From contig NC_073302.1 in assembly GCF_027595985.1 (NCBI RefSeq), positions 11,242,390-11,306,389 of the forward strand: a stretch of DNA of 64,000 nucleotides, read 5' to 3'. A program made the translations under genes and the position numbers. Positions 8,870 to 18,657 of the stretch are shown one piece after another (within the stretch, counting starts at the first letter, position 1; each line of letters begins with the position of its first letter). The DNA is from Sorex araneus (Eukaryota > Chordata > Mammalia > Eulipotyphla > Soricidae). The notes beneath the pieces were generated by a model, which saw only the letters and a list, made by a program, of their open reading frames with translations, did not search any database and had not been told where the DNA came from.

Positions 8870-9560
8870 GGAACTTCAGTGCCACGTTAAGGTATTGGTA
8901 CAAACAGAACCGCATCCCTGGCACGCTCAAAAGAGGGCTGATGCACTCCACCAAGTGGAAAAAGAGGTTGTTTTTTTTTTTGTCTAAGAACTAGGAAATC
9001 TGGATTTCCTCCTGCCAAACCTCCTCTTTGGATATCCAGCCACCTCGTATTCAAAAAAACTATTCGTGGCAGCTCAACCACCCTGGGGACTTACAGAGTA
9101 AGTCATTTCTCCAACCCTGCTTTTGTTCCATCAACTGTTAATTGAACGATCGGACTAGGTTTTCATTTTTTTCCAACTATAAAGTTCTGCCAGATTCTGG
9201 GAAGAGCGTGGCCAAAGGGGGAAAAGTACCAAACATTGGGGGGGGGGGTGGGGGGGGAATAATAAAAATAAAAAGACAGAAGTCCTGGTTCCAAAGCTTC
9301 CTAGATTATGTGGCCCTACATAGGCCAAACGCTGGGGACCTCAATCTCAACTGCAAAATGTGCACGCCAGTACCGGCGTGGTCAGGACTACGGGATAACA
9401 GAACTGAGGTCAGGGATGCAGAACTTCGCGGAGTTACTGTAACTGAACAGTGAGGAACAGCTGAGACTTCAGACTCTTGGGCAAGCTCAGTGACTAGCCT
9501 CGGAAAGGCTGCAGGCGGCTGTGCCCACGCCAGTGCTTCTTTCCCGCGCTCTCCTCTCCG
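8870..9560. other. Unique DNA upstream of the MRRF/RBM18 island
   Basis: No gene recognised. It contains G-runs at about 9238-9257 (ending GGGGTGGGGGGG). Confidence 0.4.
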
Positions 9561-9564
9561 TGCC

Positions 9565-9583
9565 GGGGGGGGGGGGGGGGGGG
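9565..9583 (+). repeat. Run of 19 G
   Basis: A homopolymer at the edge of the CpG island. The length is prone to assembly error. Confidence 0.8.
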
Positions 9584-10005
9584 CCGCGCCTACCCCAGCA
9601 GGGACCTGCCCCGAACTGACCACCGCGCTAACGTGCTCGGGGGTTTCTCCCGGCTCCGCACCCGGGAGCCGCTCCTGGGGGTGCTCGGGCGAGCAGGTGG
9701 GATGCTGCAGGTGCAGCCTGGGCCGGCCACGTGCCAGGCACACGCCCTCCCCGCGAGGCCGTGGCCGCAGCCCCCCAACCCGGGTGCCGGCTAGGACTCC
9801 CGGCCAACCCGGCCCGGAGGGTCGGCGCGGCGGCGGCGCCGGGCCCCGCCCCCACCCGCAGGCCCCGCCCCGCCTTAAAGGTCAAGCCGGACTCGCAAGG
9901 AGCGCGCGCCGGGCTGGGGGTCGCGGTCCTCTCAGGCGCCCCCGAGGTCCGAGCCGAGCTCCCGGCACCCGTCCCCGCGTGCGCCTCGTGCCCGCGCCGA
10001 CTCAC

Positions 10006-10080
10006 CCACTGGCGCCCGGGGACACTAGGGAAAGGCTCAGGCGCCCGCGGCGGCGGCGGCGCAGGCGCAGGCGCAGGCGC
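10006..10080 (-). other. MRRF: Probable MRRF untranslated exon 1
   Basis: On the minus strand a strong donor, GTGAGT, begins at 10005, directly after a GC-rich segment running down from the shared CpG-island promoter. The donor position and the head-to-head layout with RBM18 fit the 5' UTR exon of MRRF. The upstream limit (transcription start) is a guess inside the island. Confidence 0.5.
10059..10080 (+). promoter_or_regulatory. Three overlapping NRF-1-like motifs
   Basis: GCGCAGGCGC occurs at 10059, 10065 and 10071, a 6-bp period. Each differs at one position from the NRF-1 core GCGCAYGCGC. Confidence 0.45.
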
Positions 10081-10081
10081 G

Positions 10082-10089
10082 TGACGTCA
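10082..10089. promoter_or_regulatory. Perfect palindromic CRE
   Basis: TGACGTCA, the full CREB/ATF site, lies between the two inferred starts. Confidence 0.6.
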
Positions 10090-10109
10090 CGGGGCGGCGC
10101 CGCGGCGCA

Positions 10110-10239
10110 GGCGTAGTGCGTCACGGGCGGCCAGGCAGCCGGCGGCGTACGGGAGGACGCGTCTACAGGGCCGTGGGGGCGCCGAATCGGGACGTGCTTC
10201 GGGGGGCATGAGCCGAGGGGACGACGCCGAGGCCACGAG
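10110..10239 (+). other. RBM18: RBM18 untranslated exon 1
   Basis: A CpG-island segment ends GGCCACGAG before a GTTAGT donor at 10240. The start is not fixed by sequence. It contains an ATG at 10208 that opens a short uORF continuing into exon 2. Confidence 0.5.
10208..10239 (+). promoter_or_regulatory. RBM18 uORF, first part
   Basis: If exon 1 is joined to exon 2 at 13722, the ATG at 10208 reads MSRGDDAEATSIS and stops at TAG 13729-13731. That is 6 nt before the RBM18 ATG. Such a uORF could tune RBM18 translation. It depends on the inferred exon 1. Confidence 0.4.
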
Positions 10240-10458
10240 GTTAGTCCGGTCGCGACGCGTCCCGACACCTGGACGCGGACCCCGCGAGCGGCGCCCCGAG
10301 AAAGGCTGCCCGAGCCGAGCGGGCGGCCGAGGCCCCGCCCCGGATCGTCCCGCCGCCGGCCCGGAAACAACAAGCCGGGGGATGCCCGGGCACCGGGAAG
10401 CGACCGGGCTGGGCCGGGCCGAACCCAGCCCGCGGGGCCGGGGCCGCTCCTCAGCACA

Positions 10459-10615
10459 CTCGCGCGCGCGCACAGAGACAGATGCACACGCGTGCGCGCG
10501 CACAGACTCACGCGAGCACACACAAATGCGCGCGCGCGCACGGACACGCGCGTGCGCGCACGGACACCCGCGCACACACCTGCACAATGCACACGCGCGC
10601 GCGCACGGACACACA
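10459..10615 (+). repeat. Alternating CG/CA purine-pyrimidine tract
   Basis: Long runs such as CGCGCGCGCACA, GTGCGCGCGCACAG and CACACGCGCGCGCGCAC are interspersed over about 155 bp. The composition favours Z-DNA just inside RBM18 intron 1. Confidence 0.75.
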
Positions 10616-11269
10616 CAACGTCCGGGGTGGCAGAGGCTCAGCCGGGAGAGCAATGGAGACTCCTATTTTTGGCCAACCCTGTGCATCGAAGGGGTTGTTG
10701 TCTCAGTTGCTGCGCGCAAAGGCTGTGGTTTTGTTTTTTTGTTGTTGTTTGTTTTGATAGTCGCATGCCATCTGGGTTTCTCACTCCACCCTCCGTGTCA
10801 CCATGCGCTCTGCATCGAGCTGGCACAGATGTCAGATTGCAGCCTCACACCCAAGCCAAGGACTAGGGATCCTTGGGCCATTCCATGGAGGAAAAGAAAC
10901 TGACCCCGGACAGGAGTGGGGGCGTGTCACGAACATGGAGGGACTGTGGAGCAGCAGCCTGGAGCAGAGCAGTGCCCTGAGTGCCAGCGGTCAGCCCTGG
11001 GCAAAAGCCCTTCCCTGTGGGCACTTAGATTCTGGCGAGGGGAACCCAAGGTAGAGGGGACAGGAGCTCACTGCATTGCCGGTAAATGGGTGTGGAAATG
11101 AAAGTGGCCCCCGTTCAAAGGAACTTTCGGGGTGATGTCTTACAAACGTCAGGCAGCAAGGAGTTCTGAAAGCCAGGATTTGGGGTCCATGTCCTGAATG
11201 CTTCTTCCTGAAAATGCTTCCTCCCTTGTGGTATTAAGTGCCTGTGGGTGTTGGTGCTATTTTTAGATG

Positions 11270-11345
11270 TGGAGAGAATCAGAGGTCCTGTCCTTCCAGA
11301 TCCATCTCAAGTGGCATCTTCTGAGCTCTTCTCTCCAGTAGTTTT
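11270..11345. mobile_element. L2-like fragment
   Basis: CCAGATCCATCTCAAGTGGC then ATCTTCTGAGCTCTTC resembles part of the L2 3' region. Confidence 0.35.
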
Positions 11346-11599
11346 TTTCATTTAATGTCATCTTTTTGGGGGGTGAAGACCTGTCAGCGTTTAGGGGCTA
11401 CTGCAGCTCTTTGCTGTCTGGGTAGCTGCCGCAGTGAGTATGAGGGAACGGCAGCCTTTAGTGTATGACAGCTACGTGGTACTGGAGGACCTCGCAGTGA
11501 CAGGTGAGCTGCGCGCAAGGCAAGTGCTTAAGCCCCTGGGCTACCCTCTGGCTCTGCTCTCCAGTAATTGTGAGTTTGTCCGGTTGAGTCTCCCTGTCA

Positions 11600-11995
11600 G
11601 GCCACTTTGCTCAGCCGTGTGTGCAAGCATTTATTGCTAAAGACGTCTTGCTTATTTTGCTTTTGTCTGCCTTCTCTTCCAACTATAAGCGGGCTGAGGT
11701 CTGAGATCTTGTGTGTTCGCTGCTCTGTCACCAGTGGCGAAAAAACAGCAATTCAGTTAAACTTTATAGAGTGTTTAGAGGAACACTCTCTAGGAAAAGA
11801 GGAGGCAAGGGAAGCAAGGAGGTGGCAGAACGTTCCTCCTCCCTTTTCCATCCCTGGAATTCTGTGTCTGGTTCATCTTTCAGGAGTGAGGAGTAAGAGC
11901 CATAGTTCATTCACTTCTCTTATCCTCAGCACACAGGCCAGGATCTAGTAATTATTAGTAGATGCTTGTTACTCATTTATCACTCGATAGACTGT
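11600..11995 (+). mobile_element. L2 3' end remnant
   Basis: GGCTGAGGTCTGAGATCTTG, later CTTATCCTCAGCACACAGG and TAGTAGATGCTTGTTACTC, follow the L2 3' end. Unrelated sequence lies between. Confidence 0.45.
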
Positions 11996-12344
11996 GTGAA
12001 TGGGAAAGGAAACATAATACCCTTGGGGACGGGGGAAGCAGGCTGTGGCCCCGCAGTCAGCAGTTACCTGGGGGCTACTGTGTCCTAGCCTTTCGTTACA
12101 CGCTGTCTGCTGCTATGGGTACAAGGGCATGGCACGGTGGCACTCAGTGTATGGCGGCTGTGGTCGCTAAGACCCAGCTCCCGCAGCTCTGACCCCTGAG
12201 GCATTCCTGGTTATAAAGGACACATGTTTTCTCTGGCAGGAACGTCTGAAGTCTGGCACAGACAGCCATCTTCCTAGTTTTTTAGAAAATCCTTTCTTGC
12301 TCTACCACATTGTTTGTTTTCTGTCTTTCAGCGTTTTGTTTATT

Positions 12345-12513
12345 GTGGGGTAGGAGGCAGAGGGCCAGACCCCGCAGTGCTCAGGACTTGCTTCTGGATC
12401 TTCTCTCAGAGATCACTCCTGGCAGTGCCAGGGGACCATATGTGATGTCTGGGCTTGAACCAGGTCGGCCGTGTGCAGGGAAATGCCCTTCCCGCTGTAT
12501 GGTCTCTCCAGCC
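12345..12513 (-). mobile_element. SOR-type SINE (diverged)
   Basis: Antisense wording: CAGTGCTCAGGACTTGCTTC, GGGGACCATATGTGATG and GGTCTCTCCAGCC. It is the first minus-oriented copy in the window. Confidence 0.75.
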
Positions 12514-12630
12514 TTCATCTCATTTTTCAGTTCTCACAATAAACTTAAGCAGTCAGGTCTAGTATGTATGCAAGATTCATCCTGTAGAGATGAGGCACCA
12601 GAAGCTTAGAGAGATGTGACTTCCAGTCAT

Positions 12631-12834
12631 CACTGTCATCCCGTCGTTCGTCAATTTACTCGAGCAGGCACCAGTAACATCTCTGTTACACTCAGCCCCG
12701 AGATTTTAGCAGCCTCTCCTTACTTGTCTTTCCCAACAATTGGAGGCTCTTTCAGGGTCAGAGGAATGAGACCTATCATTACTGTTTTTGACATATCGAA
12801 TACGCCATGGGGAGCTTGCTAGGTTCTGCCATGG
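12631..12834 (-). mobile_element. Tail-less repeat (second family), long form
   Basis: This is the reverse complement of the element at 6618-6821 along its whole length, from CACTGTCATCCCGTCG to GGTTCTGCCATGG. There is no A-tail and I could not find a clear target duplication. Confidence 0.7.
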
Positions 12835-12949
12835 AAATGCTAAAACGAAAAGTCAGGATTTTTGACACAGGTTGTTTTTATGACTATTTCCATTGTACTG
12901 CTCGTGCGTTTTGGTGTGAGAGCAGCTAACCTTAGTTGGAAACTCTGTA

Positions 12950-13140
12950 GGTGCCACGTAGTATCTTTAATGCTTGAGGATGTTTTAATTCAGTGAATCT
13001 GCACAGTCCTGGGAGATACTAACCCAGTGTACAGGTGAGGCCACAAAGACAGAGCAGTCAGGTCACTTCCCCCGTGTTACGCTTCTCCAAAGTGCTGGCA
13101 CTGGGATAACCAGGGAGGAAGTAAGTTTTCCCAGACTCTC
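12950..13140. mobile_element. MIR remnant
   Basis: GGTGCCACGTAGTATC, GTACAGGTGAGGCCACAAAG and GTCAGGTCACTTCCCC are MIR-like. Confidence 0.5.
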
Positions 13141-13144
13141 CCAG

Positions 13145-13340
13145 ATTAGTACTGATGGAATGGAAAGGGCTAACACCTATTGATTACTAATGCTGGTTGC
13201 CATGTGTCGTGAGGTTTTTATCTTTAATCTCTGCACTTCACATAGAAGAAACTAAAGCCCAGAGTTCATCAGGTCCCACAGCGCTCTGCACCCAGTTCTA
13301 ACTCCAGAGTGTCTGACCGTAGTCTTCTTCCCATGAGAAA
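13145..13340. mobile_element. MIR remnant
   Basis: GGTTGCCATGTGTCGTGAGG, TAGAAGAAACTAAAGCCCAG and TTCTAACTCCAGAGTGTCTG resemble MIR. Confidence 0.45.
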
Positions 13341-13721
13341 ACATAGAGGGATCAGTAAGATGCATTGGTGGCATCCACAGCTGGCTTGGGGACACCAAAC
13401 TGGAATCGCAGTGGAACTGGGTTCTCATACAGTAGTGGAGCCTTTGGCCTCCTGCCCCGTCGGTCCCTGGCTTCAGAAGGTGGAAAGCTTGAGTTTCTTC
13501 GGGCAGAAGCCCCGCCCCTTTCATGAACTTCATCAGTGCCCGAGGAGCTGTCCGGGGGAGTGGGTGCAGGGCCTAGGGCTGGGGGGTGGCCAAGGCCTCC
13601 AAGGGACTGCCCACCCCGGACTCTCTTCCACTCAGCGTTTGCTGAATCTGAAGCCTCGTGTTCGCTGTTCCTTTAGCAGCGTGTTGTCCTCTCTCCTGCC
13701 TAACGTCCACGTTTTCTTTAG

Positions 13722-13850
13722 TATTTCATAGAGATTGATGGAAACAGAAACCAAAACTCTTCCCCTGGAGAATGCATCCATCCTTTCAGAGGGCTCCCTC
13801 CAGGAGGGGCACCGCTTATGGATCGGCAACCTGGACCCCAAAATCACAGA
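13722..13850 (+). CDS. RBM18: RBM18 exon 2 (start codon exon)
   Basis: The acceptor TTTCTTTAG ends at 13721 and the ATG is at 13738. It encodes [10 protein letters not shown] to DPKIT and the first two bases of Glu, up to the donor GTAAGT at 13851. RNP2 (LWIGNL) is here. The 5' 16 nt contain the in-frame end (TAG) of the uORF from exon 1. Confidence 0.95.
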
Positions 13851-16800
13851 GTAAGTATCAGTCATCTTAAAGAACAGTCTACAAAACGGCGGGCGGGGGG
13901 GTGGTAATAACTGATGTTTACAGAGATCTTCAAGGGAAGCGGGGCATTCGTGTTTTTTACTTCTAATTGTGTTTCAATTCTCTTCGGAAGGGATGTCGTG
14001 TTCTCTGTTGCCATTGTTCTTACACCCGCTCATAGACTTCGCTTGCCTTTACACCCTCATTTCTTCACCATGATCACAATCCCGTGTAGCTGAGCAGTGT
14101 GGGAGGGAACTCACGGAAAATGCAGTGACGGTAAAGGGTGTCTGAATACACAGCAAGCAGAAAGATCGTTCAGAATCATCTGCTTCATGACTGGGCGTTT
14201 CTGGCAGAGCTTACCTGTATTGTGTTTGTTAGGTGAAAGTAGTCACCAATGAAAAATGTTTAAGAAACCCTATTTTCAGATCTGGAGCGATAGGAGAATG
14301 GGTAGGGGTTTTGCGTCGCACATAACCCACCTGGGTTGGATCCTGGGCATTCCTGAGCACTGCCAGGAGTGACCCCTGAACATTGCTGGGCGTGACCTTT
14401 AAAAAGTAACTTTAAAAAGTCTGACCCAAGGTCACCAAAGCCTGCCCCTCTAGGCTGCATCACGTGATGGACAAAGGTGGGTGCAGAATGTTCCAGCCTG
14501 GAGACTGAAAAGGTACCGGATCAGGCACTTGCCTTGCACGTGGCAGACCCAGGTTTGATCCCCAATATCCCATGTGGTCCCCTGAACGCCTCTAGGAATA
14601 ATTCCTAAGCCCAGAGCCAGGGTAAGCCCTGAACATCAGGTTGAAAAAAAAAAAATCCTACTTTGCACTCCATACTCCATTTTCTTTTCCTTCCTGCTAC
14701 AGATGGAGTTATGGTTTATTATTTTCCATTACTTGGCTTCTTAGGCTAGTAGGGAATTATTTTCTAGAATCAGCCTCGGCATACCTTTACTATTCAAAAT
14801 GAAGAATCCAGAAGTCGTGGTACTGCCACAGAGCAGCAGCATTAGACCAGAGCCCACGGGAGACCGCCGTGGTCACAGCAAGGCACCATTGGACCACAGC
14901 CCTGTGAAGGAAGCTCGAAGGGGTCTCAGGCGCTCGCCAAGCCCTTCCGGTTTTTATTCCTTCGTCAGGTGGTTCAGGAGCCTCCTGAGTGCCGTGCTAA
15001 GTAGCACACAAACTTTTTTCAATCTCAGGAGCCTTGTCTTAAAAGTAACCAACACTCAGCAAAAATAACCATTCAGAGATGGTCTGATGCGATCAGGGAG
15101 GAAGTGCAGCCACCACCTTCTGCCCAGGGCCACCTGTGCCTGGCGATCCTTCAGAGCACCCTTGCAGCGCCCTTGCAGACGCCTAACGTGGTCCAGCTCT
15201 CTTCTCCGGCGAAGGAGAGCGGCCCCGAGAGATGGAGGCGCTGAGGCCACGGGATCACAAGGCTGATTGAATTATTGGCTCCCCACCTCCTGCTCTCATG
15301 GCAAGGAAAGGAAGTTCCTGGCAGAGGGAATTGAGTTTGGGGTGTTTTTCAGTTCTGTTGGAGAGGGTAACCGTGAGCGGGTTGAGCTGTCGGGTCAGTG
15401 ATAGCGGGCATGCAGTGAATGATCAGGCTCCTCCCTCTGGAGTAGTCTCGGAGCAGGAACAGGGGAGACCCGGGCTCCCCTCTCCTGTAAGTCGGGAGGA
15501 GAGGAGATAGGAATATGAGCTGAAATAAGGAAAGCGGCGGGGCTGGAGCGATAGCACAGCAGGGAGGGCGTTTGCCTTGCACGCGGCTGACCCAAGTTCG
15601 ATTCCCAGCATCCCATATGGTCCCCTGAGCACTGCCAGGAGTAATTCCTGAGTGCAGAGCCAGGAGTAACCCCTGTGCATCTCCAGGTGTGACCCAAAAA
15701 GCCAAAGGGAAAAGAAAAGGAAAGTGGAAAATGGATGTGAACTAACGCATCAGGATTGTAATAAGGCTTAGTTCCTGTATCCTGCTCGACCTCAAACCAA
15801 CTCAGTGTAGGTAACTGTCCCTCTGGAAACGGCGGACAATCACGACGTTTGCAGAGCCTGTCCCCGTCATCAGGGAATGGACTGAATTCATTTGCCTTCT
15901 CTTTTTTTATTTGGTGTGTGGGGGGGGTGCTTTTTTGGTCACACCGGGCGATGCACAAGGCTTACTCCTGGCTCTGCACTCAGAAATTACTCCTTGGCAG
16001 TGCTCAGGGGACCATATAGGGTGCTGGGAATCAAACCCAGGTCAGTCGCGGGCAAGGCAAACGCCCACTGTATTATTGCTCCAGCCCCTTGCCTTCTCTC
16101 TACAGCGTGCAGCTCTGAGGATGGATGGGCCCGTGGTTCTGCCCAGCCTCTCAGTGTCTGCTGAGCCGAAAAGCCGTGTCCCGCTAAGTGGCAAGAATGG
16201 TTCCCGTCCTCGCCTCTGCCTGTCTGCATCGCAGTCTGGCAAGAGAAACGCCGGTCGCTGTCTGTCTGTCCCTGGAACGAGATTCTTGTTCTCACCGCAT
16301 CTTGCCGCTTTGTGGGAAGGTTCAAATGGGCGTCTACCACCTCAGTTTACGTCCCCGGTTAGAGCTAGGGTTGTTCCTTCCGCTGAGCCTAAAGCGAGGG
16401 ACATGGACACCAAACCAGTGTCCCTGCTCCTCTGACACTGGGCCACAGGCAGACCCCAAGCCCTGGGCTGTGCAGCAGGGTCTGTTGGCTCAACACGTGA
16501 TTTCCGCCTCTGCAGCCCCAGAAATCACTCTGACTCGCTTTCTTCTGTGCTCTACAGGTATTTTCCTTCTCAAACAAATTTATTAGAGAGCAATTGTATT
16601 TTAAAGACATAACTACCAGTGTTAGCTTATGGTGAACATGAAATGCTCTGTCTACTCATTTTATTTACCCACTGTCTGTAGCAGTGTCGTCCCGTTGTTC
16701 ATCGACTTGCTCGAGCGGGCACCAGCAACGTCTCCATTGTGAGACTTGTTACTGTTTTTGGCATATTGAATATGCCACAGGGAGCTTGTCAGGCTCTGCT

Positions 16801-18617
16801 GCGTGGGTTCTTTACCCAGTTACAGCAAAAAAGTCCTAATGTTTTAGCAAAGCGGGTCGTACATTATGGAAATGTAGAGTTTCCTTCCAGAGTATTCCAA
16901 GCACTTACACTCCTGCACCCCGTTCCTGTCATGCTATGCTGCAGTCAATGTTTTTCAGAGTGGACGGTGCTGCCCCCAGGGGTGCACAGTATTACCCCAG
17001 GTGCAACTGGGGAGCACTTTCTGCTTGTTCATTTCCAGAAGGTTTCTGGGACTCACCAAGTAACTTTTTGTTTTTTTCCTGAAAAGGAAGTGGTAGGCCA
17101 AATAATCTGGGAACCTCTCTCCCTCTTTCTCCACTCCCTCTCTCTCTCCATCCCTTCCTTCTTCTCCCCCTCTGGCTCCATCTCCCTCCCTGTCTCCCTT
17201 TCCCTCTCGCCCTCCCCCTTCCGCTCTCTCTCCCTTCTCTGTGCCCCTCTCTCCCTCCTACCCCCCCCACACACACACCCTGCACTGTCAGGAGTGGAAC
17301 TCAGAAGGACAGGTCAAGTCTCAGCATCTAAGGCAAGTGCCCTCCAGTTTCTCTTGCAGCCCAGTCCTCATTTTCCCGCCCTGATTTCTTTCCATGCCTT
17401 GGTCTCTGTGAAATAGCCTTTACTTACATTTGGATCACGCCCCATACAGAGAACGTTAAAGACCTGTATCTCGCATCGTCTTTTTTTATTATTATTATTT
17501 GAGAATTTTCTCGGAGTCACTCGTACACTGAGAACCTTCCCCACTGCCCTTTCATTTGTCTCCCAGCAACTCAGCGTCAAAGTAAAAGTCCCGCCAGACT
17601 TGCGTCCGGCCTTCACTGCCAGCGCCCTGCCTGCCGTGCCGCCTGGGCACTCACCCCCTCCCCTGCACCCCTCCCCTCACGCCTCTGCCCCTGGCATTCC
17701 CCGCACTGTCGTGCTCAGGCACCTCACTTTCCGGGAGCGTCTCTCCGCCGCCTTTTCCTCTGTTCACGCCCATGCCTCTGTGGCAAGTGCTGAGCTGTTT
17801 CGTGGCCTGTTAGTATGTTAGCTGTTAGAATGTTCTCTAACCCAGAGCTCTTGGGCACCAAAACCACCCCACGGGGATGGTGAAGAAAAAAAAGGTTGAG
17901 ATTTCAGGTCGGGAAGGGGGCCCAGTCTTACTCCTTTGCATAGTCAGGTGACTACAGGACTTGACGTGCTCCATGTGGCTTGTAGCACTTACGTAGACCG
18001 TCACTGCAGGCAGGCCGCTTTATCTGTGCAGTGTAGTGGAGGTAGCCCGGTTACGAAAGTGCTTATGTTCGTGCCTCTGAGCTTGAACAAGTGTTTGTTA
18101 TTTGTCGTTGGGTTTGGGCGGTGCTTGAGCACTTCTCCACCTGTCCCCCAAGCGCCTGGCAGTGCTTGGGGGACAGGTGGTACTGGGGGTCACACCAGAG
18201 CCCCCTGCAGGCAGAACAGGCAGCCCCTCCCCTGGCCCAGGAAGGTCCTTCCCAAGACCCAGGACAGAGGACTCTGATGAAGGGACCGGAGAGATGGCAC
18301 AGCAGGTAAGATACTTGCCTTGCAAGCACCAAGCCTGGGTTCAGCCTCTGACACCACATATGGTTGGTCTTCTTTTTTTTTTTTTTTCTTTTTGGGTCAC
18401 ACCCAGCGATGCTCAGGGGTTACTCCTGGCTTTGCACTCAGGAATTGCTCCTGGCAGTGCTTGGGGGACCATATGGGATGCCGGGGATCGAACCCGGGTC
18501 AGCCGCGTGCAAGGCAAACACCCTACCCGCTGTGCTATCGCTCCGGCCCCCTATGGTTGGTCTTCTGAGCACTGCCAGGAGTCCAGGAGTCACGCACACA
18601 GACACACGCACCAGCAA

Positions 18618-18657
<40 letters not shown>

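Larger units (their letters stand above)
2065..10005 (-). other. MRRF: MRRF intron 1
   Basis: This 7.9 kb intron separates the untranslated first exon from the exon carrying the MRRF start. It holds a dense SOR-type SINE load, all in the plus orientation (antisense to MRRF). It also holds several MIR remnants and two tail-less repeat copies near 6.6-7.1 kb. I see no gene in it. Confidence 0.6.
9560..10480. promoter_or_regulatory. Shared CpG-island promoter of MRRF and RBM18
   Basis: A stretch very rich in CpG lies between the divergent genes and lacks any TATA box. It holds a perfect CRE, a second TGCGTCACG half-site near 10117 and three overlapping GCGCAGGCGC motifs. Both flanking transcripts have donors facing outward (minus strand at 10005, plus strand at 10240), so the two starts are probably within about 200 bp. 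Nuclear genes for mitochondrial proteins often use NRF-1, which fits the MRRF side. Island limits are by eye. Confidence 0.75.
10240..13721 (+). other. RBM18: RBM18 intron 1
   Basis: This 3.5 kb intron runs from the GTTAGT donor to the TTTCTTTAG acceptor. It holds the CG/CA tract, an L2 remnant, one antisense SINE, an inverted tail-less repeat and MIR remnants. I see no gene. Confidence 0.6.

Noticed and set aside
10002-10616. Long Arg/Ala/Cys-rich frames in the MRRF/RBM18 island
   Set aside because: They come from CG/CA alternation and CpG-island composition on both strands, which is typical of stop-poor GC-rich DNA.
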